Position numbers and translations under genes: made by a program. A stretch of DNA of 64,000 nucleotides from contig CAJNOL010000489.1 in NCBI GenBank assembly GCA_905250125.1, forward strand, positions 1 through 64,000. The letters are read 5' to 3'. This document shows, one piece after another, positions 1-12,900 of the stretch; the first letter of the stretch is position 1, and each line of letters starts with the position of its first letter. The DNA comes from Rotaria sordida. Lineage: Eukaryota > Rotifera > Eurotatoria > Philodinida > Philodinidae. Below the pieces are notes generated by a model that had not been told where the DNA came from, ran no database searches, and saw nothing but the letters and a program-made list of their open reading frames with translations.

Positions 1-1530
1 AAATATTGTTTTAAAATCAGAAATTTATGCTCTTTCTAAATCTAGATTCAAAATTTTTATTGGATTCATATTTTTAGAGTTATGAGCAAATCTTTAAAAG
101 ATATAAAAATAAAATTTGAACGAAGACAATGGCAACTAAAAGCTTCAAAGATAGAAAATGTGACCATATCCCATTTGAAATTATTTCCATGATGTTTTTC
201 AGCAATTTTTCTTTGTAATTTCGTATTTCTAACGTAGAGATGTCCGATTTTGTTTAACTCTCATTTCATTTCATTTGATCGCATCATGTTTTGGATCAGT
301 ACCTAGAGAACAAACGTTCTTCTATATCTTCTGCCGACTATCTCAATCAGTCGAAAAATGAAGAAAGATTTTGTTGCAACTCTTGCGGTCCATTCATTAT
401 ATAATAGATGATACAAGCTAAAAAAATACCACTACAAGGATCTATATGAAATATTGATGATGAATAGCGAAAATTCATTTCTACGTATAGAAAATTGAAA
501 GAATAGAATTTCTAGTTTCGACTAGAAATGATTAAGAAACTAATTTTATCTAAAAAATTTTTCTAATGGAAATAAATTTTTCTCATTCGTTCCAAATCTA
601 AAACTATACTCCATCATTTCTATATACCTGTTAAATTAAAATCAATTATCTACGCTTATTTTTTAAAGTGTCAAATTAAGTTTCCGTGAAATTTTTCTCA
701 TTGTTACTTCATTTGAACTTTCAGGAAATAGTAAGTTCCTATTTCCCGAACAAAAGCAAATCAGATGTTAAAGATTAATTTTTCTGCTACAATAGAAGTA
801 GAATTATAGTATTCAACATCTCGTCATATTATGCATATTGAATATAAATACATAACTATACTTGAACTCATATCAAAAATATAAAATGTTTCATTTGTTT
901 TTTATCTAGATTATAACTTAGAGAATTTTTCAATCTATTTTCTAAAAGTAGACATACAATACATCAAAAGACTTGATGTTCAAAATAGAGAACATCACAG
1001 GATGGTTTGCTTCGTTCTGCTCTGCATTCTACAGAACATCACCATTCAGTTATCCTGTTTTGCAGAAAGTCGTGTGATATAGACACATCTTAAGGTGACC
1101 TGTGCATGTTAAGCACATGGAAAAGATAATTTGACTTGCAATGTTATCAATATGACTTGAAGATAAACGTTTTCGTCTCCGAGTAAATGGCAATGGTATA
1201 TAGTGCCTGTCAGGTCTAAAATCTTGGGACATGGACCCAAATCTGATCGGACTATACTTTGATATTTTTAATAAAATTTTCTAATCGGAATTGGATAGTC
1301 AATATTGATTTGTTAGCAACATTCAGCACAATAACACTTTTGTATTTCTATTTTATATATTAATGTTGTTTAGAAATTCGGTTAGAAAATGTCAAAACTT
1401 GGATTAACTGATTACTTTCATTTTATTTTTGTTGCCAAACGGATGCTAGTTCTTAAAAAAGAATGTAGAAATTAACTATCTGAAACAATGAAAAATATTC
1501 GGTTGTTCTTTTCTTTTTAAATACTTTTAG
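1..1530. other. non-coding stretch upstream of GABA-B-like exons
   Basis: No exon that I can support. The first recognisable receptor exon starts at 1531 with a partial codon, so upstream exons (TM1 and any extracellular domain) should exist, but none is recognisable here. The stretch is therefore either a long intron or the break point of a truncated gene. It holds one copy of a dispersed repeat at about 1230-1370. A 60-codon minus-strand frame near 1050-1232 has no family resemblance and I do not call it. Confidence 0.5.
1230..1370 (+). repeat. dispersed repeat A, copy 1
   Basis: This is about 140 bp, clearly similar to 11275-11400. The shared core includes 'aattggatagtc' followed by a diverged but alignable tail ending near 'tttgtatttct'. 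No coding potential is seen. The second copy lies in an intron of the F-box gene. It is probably the remnant of a small interspersed element. Confidence 0.6.
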
Positions 1531-3690
1531 TTATATCAAATTATCAAGTCCTAAATTAAATAATGTAATGGTTATTGGTGCAATGCATATTCATATAGCT
1601 ATACTTCTTTTTGGTTTTGATCAATGGTTTCTTGAACATAATATCCTTGGACATGCATGCATAGTAAAAATTTATTTTATTTTTTTATTTACAATTGATT
1701 TTGTTGTGATTAGTTGCGTATATTTCTTTTTTCCGGTGGATTTTCATTAACATTTGGTTCAATGTTTTTAAAAACTTTACGAGTTTATCGTATATTTACA
1801 TCTCATGATCGACCATTACTTCAATCAAAAGTTTGTTTTGTTTTTTATTCAAAAATAAAATAGTAATTTTATGTTTATCTTTTTCACTTTTTTATAGCTT
1901 CTACAAGATTATTATCTATTACTTATATGTTTACATATCTATGGTATTGATGTTATTTGTACAATTGTTTGGCAATTTCTTGATCCACATGTCATAGAAT
2001 TTACTTATGGATCGGTAAAATCCTTTTTATTTGTTTATATAGAAAGAAAAAAAGAGAAATCTACTTTCAAAAAGCAGTTTTATAGATTCGACGCCTTGAT
2101 GTGGATACAGTTGTTTCTGATGAAATCTATCATTGTAATTCAAAATATCGTCAAAAAATTTTACCATTCATTTATTTCTATAAATCTTTATTTCTTATTG
2201 TTGGTGGTTATTTAGCTGCTAAAACTCGTCATGTTCATATATCAGCATTAAATGATTCAAAATATATTGTTTGGAGTATATATATTGTTGTATTAACTAG
2301 TTTATTTACTGTTATTGTAATGATATCAATAAAAAATCTACGTTCATATATTGTTTTATGCTTTGTTGTTATTATAATGACAAGTGTTATTATGTGTCTG
2401 GTCTTTTTACCTAAAGTAAAAGAAGATTATTATACGATAATTTAATATAGATTATGTATATATATATATATATATATTAGGTTTTAAAATTAAAAAGACG
2501 ATATCGACAAGATGTTGTTTCAAAAGAATTATATATGGATGATTCACGTACAAGACGTTTAGTTGTTGAAATAAGTTATTTTGAAGCATATCGTTATGCA
2601 CAATTACAAAATCGAGAACTTAAAACAGAACTTGTTCGAGTAAGTTTTATATATTCTTATTTATTTTGGTATAACACGATCGGAAAACAGAGTCGAAGTA
2701 TATAGGATAGAAATTCCTCCGTTCCTTCTCCATAGACTACAGCAGACAGGTTAAAAACCGCTTATCACTGATATGACAGACATTCCTAGCAACATCTCTC
2801 CTTCTTTGCAGACACCTGAATAATACTCCTCTTCTTCCGCGTCACAGATCGTGACAAACGTTTTTGATATATAGTCTTTGAGCGTATATCAATAACGTTA
2901 TGTTACTACTTCCTTAATGCATTTCTGAAGGATTCAATAAAAAGATGATGAAGAAATGTGTCCTAAAATAGATACAATAATATAATCTGTGTATGATTAG
3001 CAAGAACAGCTCCATCATGTTTTACATTATAATCCTGCACGAATTGTGCTAACACAACTGTTGTTTTTTTATATTTCGATTGAATTCTATCTTATAGCTC
3101 AATCATACTTTAAGCAATCTTCAACAAACATTTGATTCAGCATCTTCGAATGTAACTATGGCACTTCTTCCATTAGCTGTTCATTTAGCATCAACACTTT
3201 TACAAAAACCAGATATGCAGTACGTAATTAAAGAGAAAAAAAAATCAATAAAATTAAAAAATTTATTTATTTTTTCTTAAGAACATCAAATTCTCATTTA
3301 AATAACAAATCTAGCACAGAAATAGATGTACTAACTAAAGAAGAAATTTCTAATGCTATGAGTACGATTAATGAAGATGAAAAGGAAAGTATTAATAATA
3401 CAACTAGTTCAAATAATTTACAATATGAATTTGGACAAAAATTATTATCATCATCATCATCAGCGTCATCGGAACTTGATCTTTCAATAGCTTCACAATT
3501 GTTAAATGATACTAGTTCATTATCACTAACTTCTTTAGGTAATCAACAAAAATTAGTAACAGATGATGATGAAAATATACCATTAACACCAATACAAATA
3601 ACAAGTGATAATGAATCGGTGCTTTATTTACGTTTATCCGATGAATTAAATATCGCTGAAGCAACATTTGATAGTGATCTAGATCGATGA
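1531..3690 (+). CDS. GABA-B-type class C GPCR, C-terminal part
   Basis: Seven exons were joined by frame: 1531-1663, 1714-1830, 1898-2014, 2086-2415, 2481-2639, 3098-3219 and 3282-3690, giving about 461 residues to the stop. The protein shows TM2 to TM7 of a metabotropic GABA receptor. TM2 follows a loop reading IKLSSPKLNN (GABBR2: IKLTSPNLNN). TM3 ends GSMFLKTLRVYRIF, TM4 ends WQFLDP, and the TM5-TM6 loop contains ISALNDSKYI, a GABBR2 hallmark. TM7 ends CLVFLPKV. After TM7 come a charged, probably coiled-coil stretch and a long Ser/Asp/Glu-rich tail with a poly-Ser run. By family it would be a plasma-membrane Gi/o-coupled receptor subunit. TM1 and the Venus-flytrap ligand domain are not visible, so the model is 5' partial or the gene is truncated. 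Which GABA-B subunit it represents is not certain; GABBR2-like is the best fit. Confidence 0.85.
2830..2950 (+). repeat. dispersed repeat C, copy 1
   Basis: This lies in the 458-nt intron (2640-3097) of the GABA-B-like gene. About 75 bp starting at 'gtatatcaataacgt' closely matches 9250-9320 in an intron of the PNPLA8 gene, in the same orientation. No coding potential is seen. Confidence 0.6.
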
Positions 3691-3875
3691 TGATCACTTT
3701 TGATTTGTTCGACTCTATTTTACTTAAAATAAAATATGGCTTTGTTTTAACAAGATCATTCCTTCGTTCAAACAGGGAACAATGTCTTTAATAGAAAACT
3801 GCGAATTCTTTTCGATCCACCTGGTTCCAGCAGTGCTTACCATTCAGAAATTGGGAATGTAATAATAATTCACAT

Positions 3876-4190
3876 GGAATTCAAGGCATTCAACAATGAG
3901 GGTGACTTGAAATACTGGGACATACAACTTCAATAAAGGAGTTCTTAAGACTGACATATACAATCCTAATTCAGAAGTTTCCAACAGTAAATTCCACATT
4001 ATTTTCTTTGAATTCTTTGATATTTCGAACTATTCAAGGAAATTCAAGGCGTTGTATATAATGAGAAGGCTTGAAACACTACCATATACAATCTCGTGGA
4101 TGGGGTTACAAAGGCTGGCACATAAAATTCTCCAATAGGCGCTTTAAACACTGAATTCCACTTAATTTTCTCAAATTTTCATTATCTAAA
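3876..4190 (+). repeat. imperfect direct repeat of about 163 bp, two units
   Basis: The unit starting 'gaattcaaggcattcaac' at about 3876 is followed at about 4039 by a diverged copy starting 'aaattcaaggcgttgtata'. Both units continue with recognisably similar sequence (acttgaaatac / gcttgaaacac; catacaacttc / catacaatctc; aattccac followed by attttct). The pair sits between two convergent genes. No coding potential is evident. Confidence 0.5.
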
Positions 4191-4406
4191 TGATGAGTAT
4201 ATCTTCCTCTGTTACCGACAAAAATATCAGCTTATGTGGTAGACATCTAGCGGAGATACTTAAATTTATTATCGCCCTGTTATTTATGGGTCACTTTGTA
4301 TACACCTATCATTATGAGTTTTATTCTTTTCTGTAAAAGTAATAGAAACAAGAATTTTTGAACATAAACCTTTGAAATTATTAAATTTTGTTTTCGTTGA
4401 AATAAT

Positions 4407-5156
4407 TTATTCATCCTCAAAAACCATAATATGTTCATTAGTTGATGTTGTTGATGATCTTAAAAATGGATCATCACCTTCATTCGATGATAATTGTATT
4501 GTTTTATTCATATGTTTTTTAAAATCATGTGTAAATATTATTCGAACATTAAGATTTGACAATTCAACATCTTGAATTTTTTTTAATTCAATATCATTTG
4601 ATTGTGAATTATCTCGAAATAATTCAATTTCCTTAATATGATTTTCATTTAAAATATATCGTCCAAGAAATAGATTTGATTTTTTTCGAAATATAGGTGT
4701 ATTTCCTTTAGTTGATATTTCATCAGAATTTCGACGTGTCCATGTTATATTAGGATCTAATAAATGGACAATATCTTTAAATTGTCTATACATAGCAAAT
4801 TGTATAGGTGTTTGAAATAAATAATTGTCTTTTAAATTTACATCAGCATTATATTCTAATAATAATTTTACTATATTTATATGTCCATTATAGCAAGCAT
4901 AATGTAATGGTGACCAATATTCAATATCTTGATCATTGATAATTGTTGAATCTTGTTGTAATAAATATTTAACAATATTTAAATGACCAGATCGACAAGC
5001 ATAATGAATTGCTGAAGCATTTGTATTAAAAGCTCGATTATGAGGATCTTTGTGTTGACAAGTATGAATTACAGATTTATCTTTGGATACTAATTGTTTA
5101 ACCACAGATAAACGACCACATTCAGCTGCATGTAATAGATCCATACTATTTGCCAT
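4407..5156 (-). CDS. ankyrin-repeat protein, 249 aa
   Basis: Single exon. I start at the ATG at 5156 (MANSMDLLHAAECG) because the 39 codons upstream in the same frame are low-complexity Lys/Phe/Asn sequence. There are three to four ankyrin repeats: residues 4-33 (first half-repeat), about 46-75 (HYACRSGHLNIVKYLLQQ), about 80-110 (PLHYACYNGHINIVKLLLEY) and a degenerate one to about residue 134. The remaining 115 residues are Asn/Ser/Glu-rich and match nothing I know. Ankyrin repeats are protein-interaction modules, so this is probably a cytosolic adaptor, but the partner cannot be read from sequence. The gene converges with the GABA-B-like gene. It has no close vertebrate orthologue that I recognise. 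Confidence 0.8.
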   Translation of the reverse strand: MANSMDLLHAAECGRLSVVKQLVSKDKSVIHTCQHKDPHNRAFNTNASAIHYACRSGHLNIVKYLLQQDSTIINDQDIEYWSPLHYACYNGHINIVKLLLEYNADVNLKDNYLFQTPIQFAMYRQFKDIVHLLDPNITWTRRNSDEISTKGNTPIFRKKSNLFLGRYILNENHIKEIELFRDNSQSNDIELKKIQDVELSNLNVRIIFTHDFKKHMNKTIQLSSNEGDDPFLRSSTTSTNEHIMVFEDE

Positions 5157-5419
5157 TTTGTCGTTTAAAAGAAAGTTTATTGTGAGAGTGTTTTTTTTAT
5201 TAGATGTGAAATCTTTCGTGTGAAAATAAATGAAAAAGAAAAGATTGATAGTTGTTTTTTTTTTCACCTGCATGAGTCATAGAAAATAAAATACGTATAC
5301 AGCAAAACAACCACATAATGAGTAATTCAACATATTACAATTATACAGAAGTCAATATTTCATTTTAAATCAATTTTTCAGAACTACTTTTTCTTATTAG
5401 AATATAAACCATAGTAGCT

Positions 5420-6665
5420 GAGTGTGGCCATAGGCGGCACAATGTCAACTTTTTAGAGGAAGCAATAAAATTTTGAATAGGTCTATTTTGTCCTCTATAC
5501 CCCAATAGTGAACAACTCAGCAGTAAAACCTTTGTCCTTTGAATTTAATTTTACTCAAAGGCGTGATATATGGAAGCTTGAATATTGCATCGCCTGACAG
5601 TGCATTATGAGCTTCAAATTAATGTAATACTTTTTATTGAAAAAAGATTCACTGAAAACAATTTAGAAAACACTCAAATATTTTTGCTACTACCTTCCAT
5701 TTATTGATTATTGTGTTCTCGTCATGACATTCATATAAAAGGTTGTCTGAAATTTGAACGATTATGCTGTTTGTGAAAAACTTGCAGACAAAGCAATTAG
5801 TTTCATTCAACCGAGTTGGATACCCAACATGTGAGATCTCAATGTTTCAAAACATTTTTACTTTTCAAACTTCTATATACATAAAAGTGTAGGAATGAAA
5901 ATCGGTTCGATTATAATTGAGCAATTTACTGTACATGAGAACAAGTTACAGAAGTAGAAAGCGATATTGTTTTACTAAGAAAATCCATTTCTAATAAAAC
6001 TTCATCTACAGATGATGAGGAACCATATGACGAAGTAATTGAATACATGGAAAGAAAATAAATTATCAAAAATGTGAGCATGTATTATCATAATGGTGAA
6101 AGCATTCATGTATGTATTCATAATTATGATGTTTAGCACCAATATCGTATTCCATTCCAACGTCATTAGCAACAAACAAACATATGTTTAACGAAATTGA
6201 TCGACGTTTAGAAGTAGGAAGACACCAAGTGAATTCCTAAATCATTGCTTTTTATGTGAAATTTGAGATGATCTTTTCGTTTTTGTTTGTTGTTTAGAGA
6301 AGAAAATAAAAAGCATACTTTTTCATATAAAGTAAAGATTTGAAAACTGTTATGACTGTAAAAATATTTGTCAGATATCGAATAGCTCGGATTCTGCTTC
6401 TATCGAGTATCAGATATTAAACAAGGTGCCGATCTGAGTCTGAGTGCGAAGAAGCATACCTGTGCAGGACACTAGTAACAACCAGCTGAGGAAGAAGAGG
6501 AGAATAAAGATACTGTTCTCCAAATTGTGTAACTATTTATCATTAGCAGCTACTTGATTCCCTCTCTGATTTCGAAGTAATAGATAATTTTGCTTTTTTT
6601 CAGACATTTTGATTTTAAATTTAAAAATCTAAATTGTAAATTTTGTTAAAAAGAATACAGAAACA
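5420..6665 (-). mobile_element. decayed dispersed element, longer copy
   Basis: Bases 5420-5790 match the reverse complement of 29350-29720. Bases 6470-6660 match the reverse complement of 29170-29340. The two blocks are collinear, so this copy carries about 680 bp (5790-6470) that the other copy lacks. Similarity stops sharply near 6665. Inside the extra segment, 5946-6061 has a 38-codon open stretch rich in Glu/Asp ending in TAA and preceded by an AG, possibly a relic of the element's protein. I could not identify terminal repeats or the superfamily. Confidence 0.6.
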
Positions 6666-7040
6666 AATTTTTTATATTATTCATCAATCAATTTCGATTA
6701 CTCATCTTTAATTTGTACTATTTCTTTTTCATCATGATACAAATGACAAATTTCCGCATGTGTTACACAAGTAGAATAAAATAGCAACATGTAAATTCTA
6801 ATTGCAGATTAATAACCGAACATTCGAAAGATGCAGGAAGTATATTCATCTTATTTAATCTACTCTAAAAGATAATCTACTATAAATATTCTCAAACTAA
6901 TGCCGTACAATAGCGACATCCATTGATACCCGCAATAATTATTCCGTCAACATTGGGTCGCACCTTCTATCACATGGCCATCTGTCTCTATTTTCATTGA
7001 TAGATATGCATTCATAATTATTGATTTATTCAATAATAAT
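6666..7040. other. intergenic, upstream of PNPLA8
   Basis: AT-rich sequence with no exon or repeat that I recognise. It presumably holds the promoter and 5' UTR of the PNPLA8-like gene, but no motif can be singled out. Confidence 0.4.
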
Positions 7041-9810
7041 ATGTTAATATCTTCACAATATCTTATTAAAAAATCTTCTTCAATTAGGAGTTCTTTAATC
7101 TGTTGTTCTCAGAGTACAAATTCATCTCTTGCATCAATATTATTTCCAGAACCAAAACCAATCGATAAAAATGAAATTCCATCATCATCATCAACAACAA
7201 CAAAACCAACAACCAAACAACAAGCTCAAAATGTTGTTATTTCAGCAGCTGATGCAGCTGCTAATGTACTTGGTGTTGGTTGGGGTGCACTCAGTGCAGT
7301 TAGTAATCGAATAACAGGTTTAACCAGTTCATCATCTAAAGAATCAATTACAAATAAACAATTACAATCAATAGTACGTGTAATTACACCTGAAACTCTT
7401 GAACAACGAACAAAATCTTTAATAGATTCAGTTAAAGCAGCATCATCAACATTATCACAAGCATCAAGAACTGAAGAACTTTCAAATTATCTTCTTCACT
7501 ACCCTGATGCAAATTACTTTACAAAAACGGTTTTAAAATAAATTAAAATCATATAAATTTTCATTTTATTTTATTTTATTATTTTTTTCTTAGCAACGTC
7601 TTGTACCATATTTATTATATTTACGTCGACAAGAATATCATAAACCTGTCATTGATAAAGCATTTATGGGTATTATTAATGAATGTCTTACTTTAGCAAA
7701 TTATGTTCAAGCACCAAGAGGAAAAGGTATTCGATTATTATCCATTGATGGTGGTGGAATGAGGTACGAAGTGAGTTCAGTTTTATTTATATTCGAATAT
7801 TAATTTCATTTTTTTTTCTAGAGGCCTTGTTTCAATAAATGCACTTCGTCGAATCGAAGATCTTGTTGGTGAACCAATACATACGATGTTTGATTATATA
7901 TGTGGAGTATCGACGGGTGCTGTCATAGCAGCAATGCTCGGTAGATTAACATTCTATACAAAAGAAATAGATATATTTCCGACAAAACTAGAGATTAATT
8001 ATTTGAATAGAACAAAGCTCAGAACTAATGTCTAGGTTTAAAAAAAAACAACGTTCTATCTGATTGAGTAAACTATTTGTTCTAAATCAAGATCATATTC
8101 TCAAAGTTGATTAAATTTTCTACAATAATGAAATGACTGGAAAAAACCTTCCATTTTGTTTGCATAGTCAAACAAATTTTAATACAAAAATAAAAGTTCA
8201 CATTAAAATTTTTCGTTTTATTCTTTTTCATATAGTTAGTTTACTTCAACATATGAAAATATTTCGAAATCATAAATGTGTTAATAAATACAAATTTAAT
8301 TCTTTAGCGTACTGAAAATATATGAAATAATTCGATTTATTTAATACTATTTATAATGTTCTTCATTTTTTTTTGTTATCTCTTAGGGGCATTTAAAGTC
8401 GATTTAGATCAATGTGAAGAATTATACAAACATTTTAGTTCGATAGTTTTTCATCGAAGTAAAGCATTAGGTATTAGTTCATTAATAACAAATCAATCAT
8501 ATTATGATACAAAAAGTTTTGAGAATTATCTAAGGTAAAGAAATCATAGATTTTCAAAACAAAAAAACAAGAAATCAATGATAAAACGATTATTATTTTA
8601 GATCTCGAATGGGTGAACGATTAATGTTAAAAAGTTCGCTCGATGCTGATTCACCGAAAGTAAATATTCAAAAGTTTTATTTTGTTTTTTGGTTTCAAAA
8701 TTAATTTCATAAATTTTTAGTTCAGTATAGTATCTGCATTAACACTTCCAAATGGTTTTAAATTATATTTATTTCGTAATTATTCTATATTAACGTCACC
8801 TCATGCACATTATGATGGAACATCAAAATATAAAGTATGGCAAGCTGTACGTGCATCTACTTCTGCTCCTGGATATTTTGAAGAATATTTACTTGATGGA
8901 AATGTATTTCAAGTAAGAAAAATATTTAAAATTTATTTATTTAGAGATAATTAAAAAAATATGTTTTGTTTTATTGTCAAGGATGGTGGATTAATAGCAA
9001 ATAATCCAACAAGTATTGCTTTACATGAATGTAAATTATTATGGCCTGATGAAAATATTCAATGTGTCGTATCATTAGGCAATGGTAGACCTGCACCTGA
9101 TGTTGCGTTTCAATCTAAATCAATGAGCTGTAAATAAAAGTCTTATTTATTCAAAAGAAAAATTTTTCTTGTCATCTGCGAGTTTCTAAAACACGATCTA
9201 AACGGAATTTTGAAGTATAGGAGTCGATATTTGGGTTGTCCTTACAGACCGTATATCAATAACGTCTTGTTACTATTTCCTTATTGTATTTCTGGAGGAT
9301 TCAGTAAAAGGATGCTGAAAATTCTATAGGAATTGTACTAATAACTTTTTTTCATGGATTTTTATAATCAGAAAAGATATGTGTGCATAAAGCTGTGAGT
9401 GAAACTAATCTTGATACATCTCGAAAAGTTTAAGTATGTTTTTACAATCGATTTCTTTCGTAAATTTTCAGGTATAATATTTAGAAACTAAAAAACATTT
9501 TATATTTTTAGTAAAACAAAAATTATCATCATTAGTTGATAGTGTCACCAATACGGAAACAATTCATGTTTGCTTACATGATCTTTTACCACCAAACATT
9601 TATTTTCGATTGAATCCATTTATGAGTGAAGATTTTGTTTTGGATGAACATCGACCAGAACGTATCGAACAAATGTTACGTAATACTCAAACTTATATAC
9701 GTCAAAATGAATATAAATTTCTTAAACTTGCCCAACGATTAACAAGACTTCGATCACCATTTCGACGTTTTTTGGATAAATTAAAACAGTTACTTCTTAT
9801 ATATACATAA
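7041..9810 (+). CDS. PNPLA8: calcium-independent phospholipase A2-gamma (patatin-like)
   Basis: Eight exons: 7041-7529, 7594-7763, 7822-7940, 8387-8534, 8602-8659, 8721-8912, 8982-9129 and 9512-9810, giving 540 aa. The patatin domain begins near residue 200 with SIDGGGMRG (oxyanion hole). The nucleophile lies in GVSTG (Ser250) and the catalytic Asp in DGG at residues 393-395. The C-terminal part matches the vertebrate PNPLA8 tail (LLPPNIYFRLNPFMSED). The first 40 residues are rich in Ser/Arg/Lys with few acids (MLISSQYLIKKSSSIRSS), consistent with a mitochondrial presequence. The family hydrolyses acyl chains of phospholipids in mitochondria and peroxisomes and supports cardiolipin remodelling. 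The protein is shorter than human PNPLA8 (782 aa) at the poorly conserved N terminus; an upstream exon cannot be excluded. The third intron (446 nt) and seventh intron (382 nt) are unusually long for this gene, and the seventh carries repeat C. Confidence 0.93.
9190..9325 (+). repeat. dispersed repeat C, copy 2
   Basis: Intronic copy within 9130-9511 of the PNPLA8-like gene. It is similar to 2830-2950, the best-conserved part being about 9250-9320 ('gtatatcaataacgt' through 'gattcagtaaaaggatg'). Confidence 0.6.
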
Positions 9811-9946
9811 ATATTTTTTGTTTTGTTTCTGTTGTATAAAGAAATTGTTTAATAAATACAATACCGTGAACAACAGTAGATGATTTTTAACAAAAACATC
9901 TATCCTCTTCTCTTTCAGATGATTTCATCTTAGGAAGTTAGATAAA

Positions 9947-12900
9947 ATGTTTTTATTAATATTTGGTATATGTATTTGTACACTTATTATAATCGGCTGG
10001 AAATTTATTCTATCATCACAACGAATAGATCAACAACAGGTTTTTTTTTAAATTCAGTTTTTTTTTGTATTTCATCTATATAACGACAATAGTTGAATCT
10101 ATTTCTATAGGATATATCAAATATTGTAGAACAGTCACATAATTTAACACTATCCGTCGATGATGCCATTCGACATGATGTTGATGATGATGAAATACAA
10201 TCGGTATTTGATTTTGATGTAGAATATTCATGAGAGATGTTCTTGTGTTATTTTTTTTTTAGTCATCAACAAAAATTACTTGCGATTCAAATGACAACAA
10301 TGTTGTTCGAAGTATTCTAGAATTTTTACCAGATGAAATTCTATTAGATATTATTAGTTTTCTAAAACCATATGATATTTATCATAGTCTATATAAGTAA
10401 GTTGATTATTTAATTTATCTATGTTGAAGATTTTATAGAAATAATCTGCGATACAAATATCAGAACAATCTAGGTTGCAAAACGTTAAATCTAAAGAATA
10501 AGAAAAATTAATTAAAATGCTTTCTGCTTAATGAATTTGTGTATCTTCTAGAGAATAGTAGGTTCGGATGTATATTCATACTTAATTTCAGATCTAGTTT
10601 GTATTCCGTTTCGGGGAGTTGATGTCAATAAATTCAGACACAACTTTTCGGCTATGGTTTAACTTTAGATTAACTGTTTTTTGAGAAGAGTCATCAAATA
10701 GCTGAAATCTTAATTCTTCATTCGGTCATGTTCACAGAGAAGGTTAGATATTGGTAAAAATAAAATCACGTTCAGGTAAATAAAAACATGGAGCTGCTGT
10801 TTAGTGGTGCCTTGTATTGACCTTGTAAAAATTTTTACTATATTTAGAAAAAAAGAATGATTGCTGTGAATACTGCTTCATGAAAAGTTAAAATTCATGA
10901 ATAGAATTATTTATTCTTTCAGACTTCTGTAAATGAACTAATCTATTTGACTTGGAAGATTTTTATCTTTGCAAAAAGAGAAAAATCGAAATTCAAAACG
11001 ATCCAACATTCTAAGAAACATGTTTTATATCAAATTTTTTTTTTTATTTATTAAAGAACGAACCATTTTTCATATATGATGTTTTTGTCAAAGATATTAA
11101 TTGAGAATATTAATAATCAAAAAGAGATAATAGAAGTTAAATTTTTAAAAATCTATTTTGCTCTTGTAACCGACAAATTTGATCAAACATATCTTTCCAC
11201 TGAATGGATTTTTAATTTGTATCTTCAAAATATTATTTATACTTCTAACAATTGGAAATTGATTGAAATTTTCGGATCTGGGCCCGAACTCGATTGAACC
11301 GTACTTTGATACTCTCAATAAAGTTTTCGAATCAGAATTGGATAGTCGCTCGAAGATACGAGATTGTTTTTTGTATTCGATGACAAGCGCACTTTACATA
11401 TTTCTCAGACGACTAGAGTCCGTTAGGTTCTAGTAACCATACTCGAGGAAACTTGTATTTGTTCAGTTGTAACTTCAATTGTTTTTAATAAAATTCAACG
11501 TATATTCTCAATATAAATAAATCAAAATGATTACTTTTTAAATTGTTTGATGTATCGTTCGAGAATTATTAATTGTACTATGCTTATATTTTATTCTAGT
11601 CTTAATAATCGTTTTAATTCAATAATTAATGATTTTCAACTTAGTTTACATTTGGACATATCACATATATCAAAATATGAATTTAATTATTGTCTTTCAT
11701 CAATATTACCATTACCATCTGTTCTATTACGTTTACATTCATTACATATATCAAATGATGAAACTTATGGTGCTATAGCATTATTTATACGTCAATATCC
11801 ATGTTTAAATATTCCATCACTTCGTTCACTTTCACTTACTGATGCAACAATATCACAAATAAAATTTCTTTTTCAAAAATTATCTATAAAACTTGAACAT
11901 ATATCAATTGTAACAAATCGAACAATAGATATGAATGATAAACGATTATTATGTCAATTATTATTAAAACATAAAACACTTCGTTCATGTCGTTTATCAT
12001 TATGTGATGGTGTTGATTGTGATGAAACAATTTTAAATAATTCAATAAATAATCAACTTGAAAATATAATTATTGATTTATCATATTTTCAAAATATTCT
12101 TACACTTTTATCTTATATACCAAATGTAAAACAATTAACAATAAATATAAATCAACAAAAATATTATAATCAAGATTATGATGCAGCTGCATTTGATATT
12201 TTTCGTTTATGTATTCCAACACAATTAACTTATTTTAATTTAAATTTACGTTTTTCAAATGTTGAATTTGAACATATTGAACAATTATTAAATTGTTTAG
12301 TAAATTTAAAACATCTTTGTTGTTCATCATTTCGTGTTGAACTTGTATGTATAGAATTAGAGAAAAAATAAACAAAAAGAATATTATTATTATTTATTTA
12401 TTTATTTATTTAAGGTCGATGGTTATCGATGGGCACAAGTACTTGAACGTCTACCATTATTACGTCGTTTTGAATGTGTTATGACAACATATATATATCA
12501 TTCACTTGATTTAAATTTAATTTCTCAATCATTTCAAACATTATTTTGGAAAGAAAAACATTGGTCAGTTGTTTGTGATTATTTTCAATATCTTTCTCGA
12601 TTAATTATTTATACAATACCTTTTTATAAAAATTTATTTACTTCAACATTAAATGGTTCTCAATCATTGAATGAATTTAATGATAGAAATGTTTTACCGA
12701 GTAATGCTTATGATAAAGTTACTCATCTTAAAGTATCAGTTCAAGGTATAAAAAAATTATGATTGATTCTAGATAATTAATCTTTTAATTCGTAGAATTT
12801 AATATGAGAAAATTTTTTGAGACTCAATCTAAAGTCAGAGCAAATTAGAAACATTGTACGATCGTAGATGAATGTGCTCTTATTTAGTCTGAAAAAAGAT

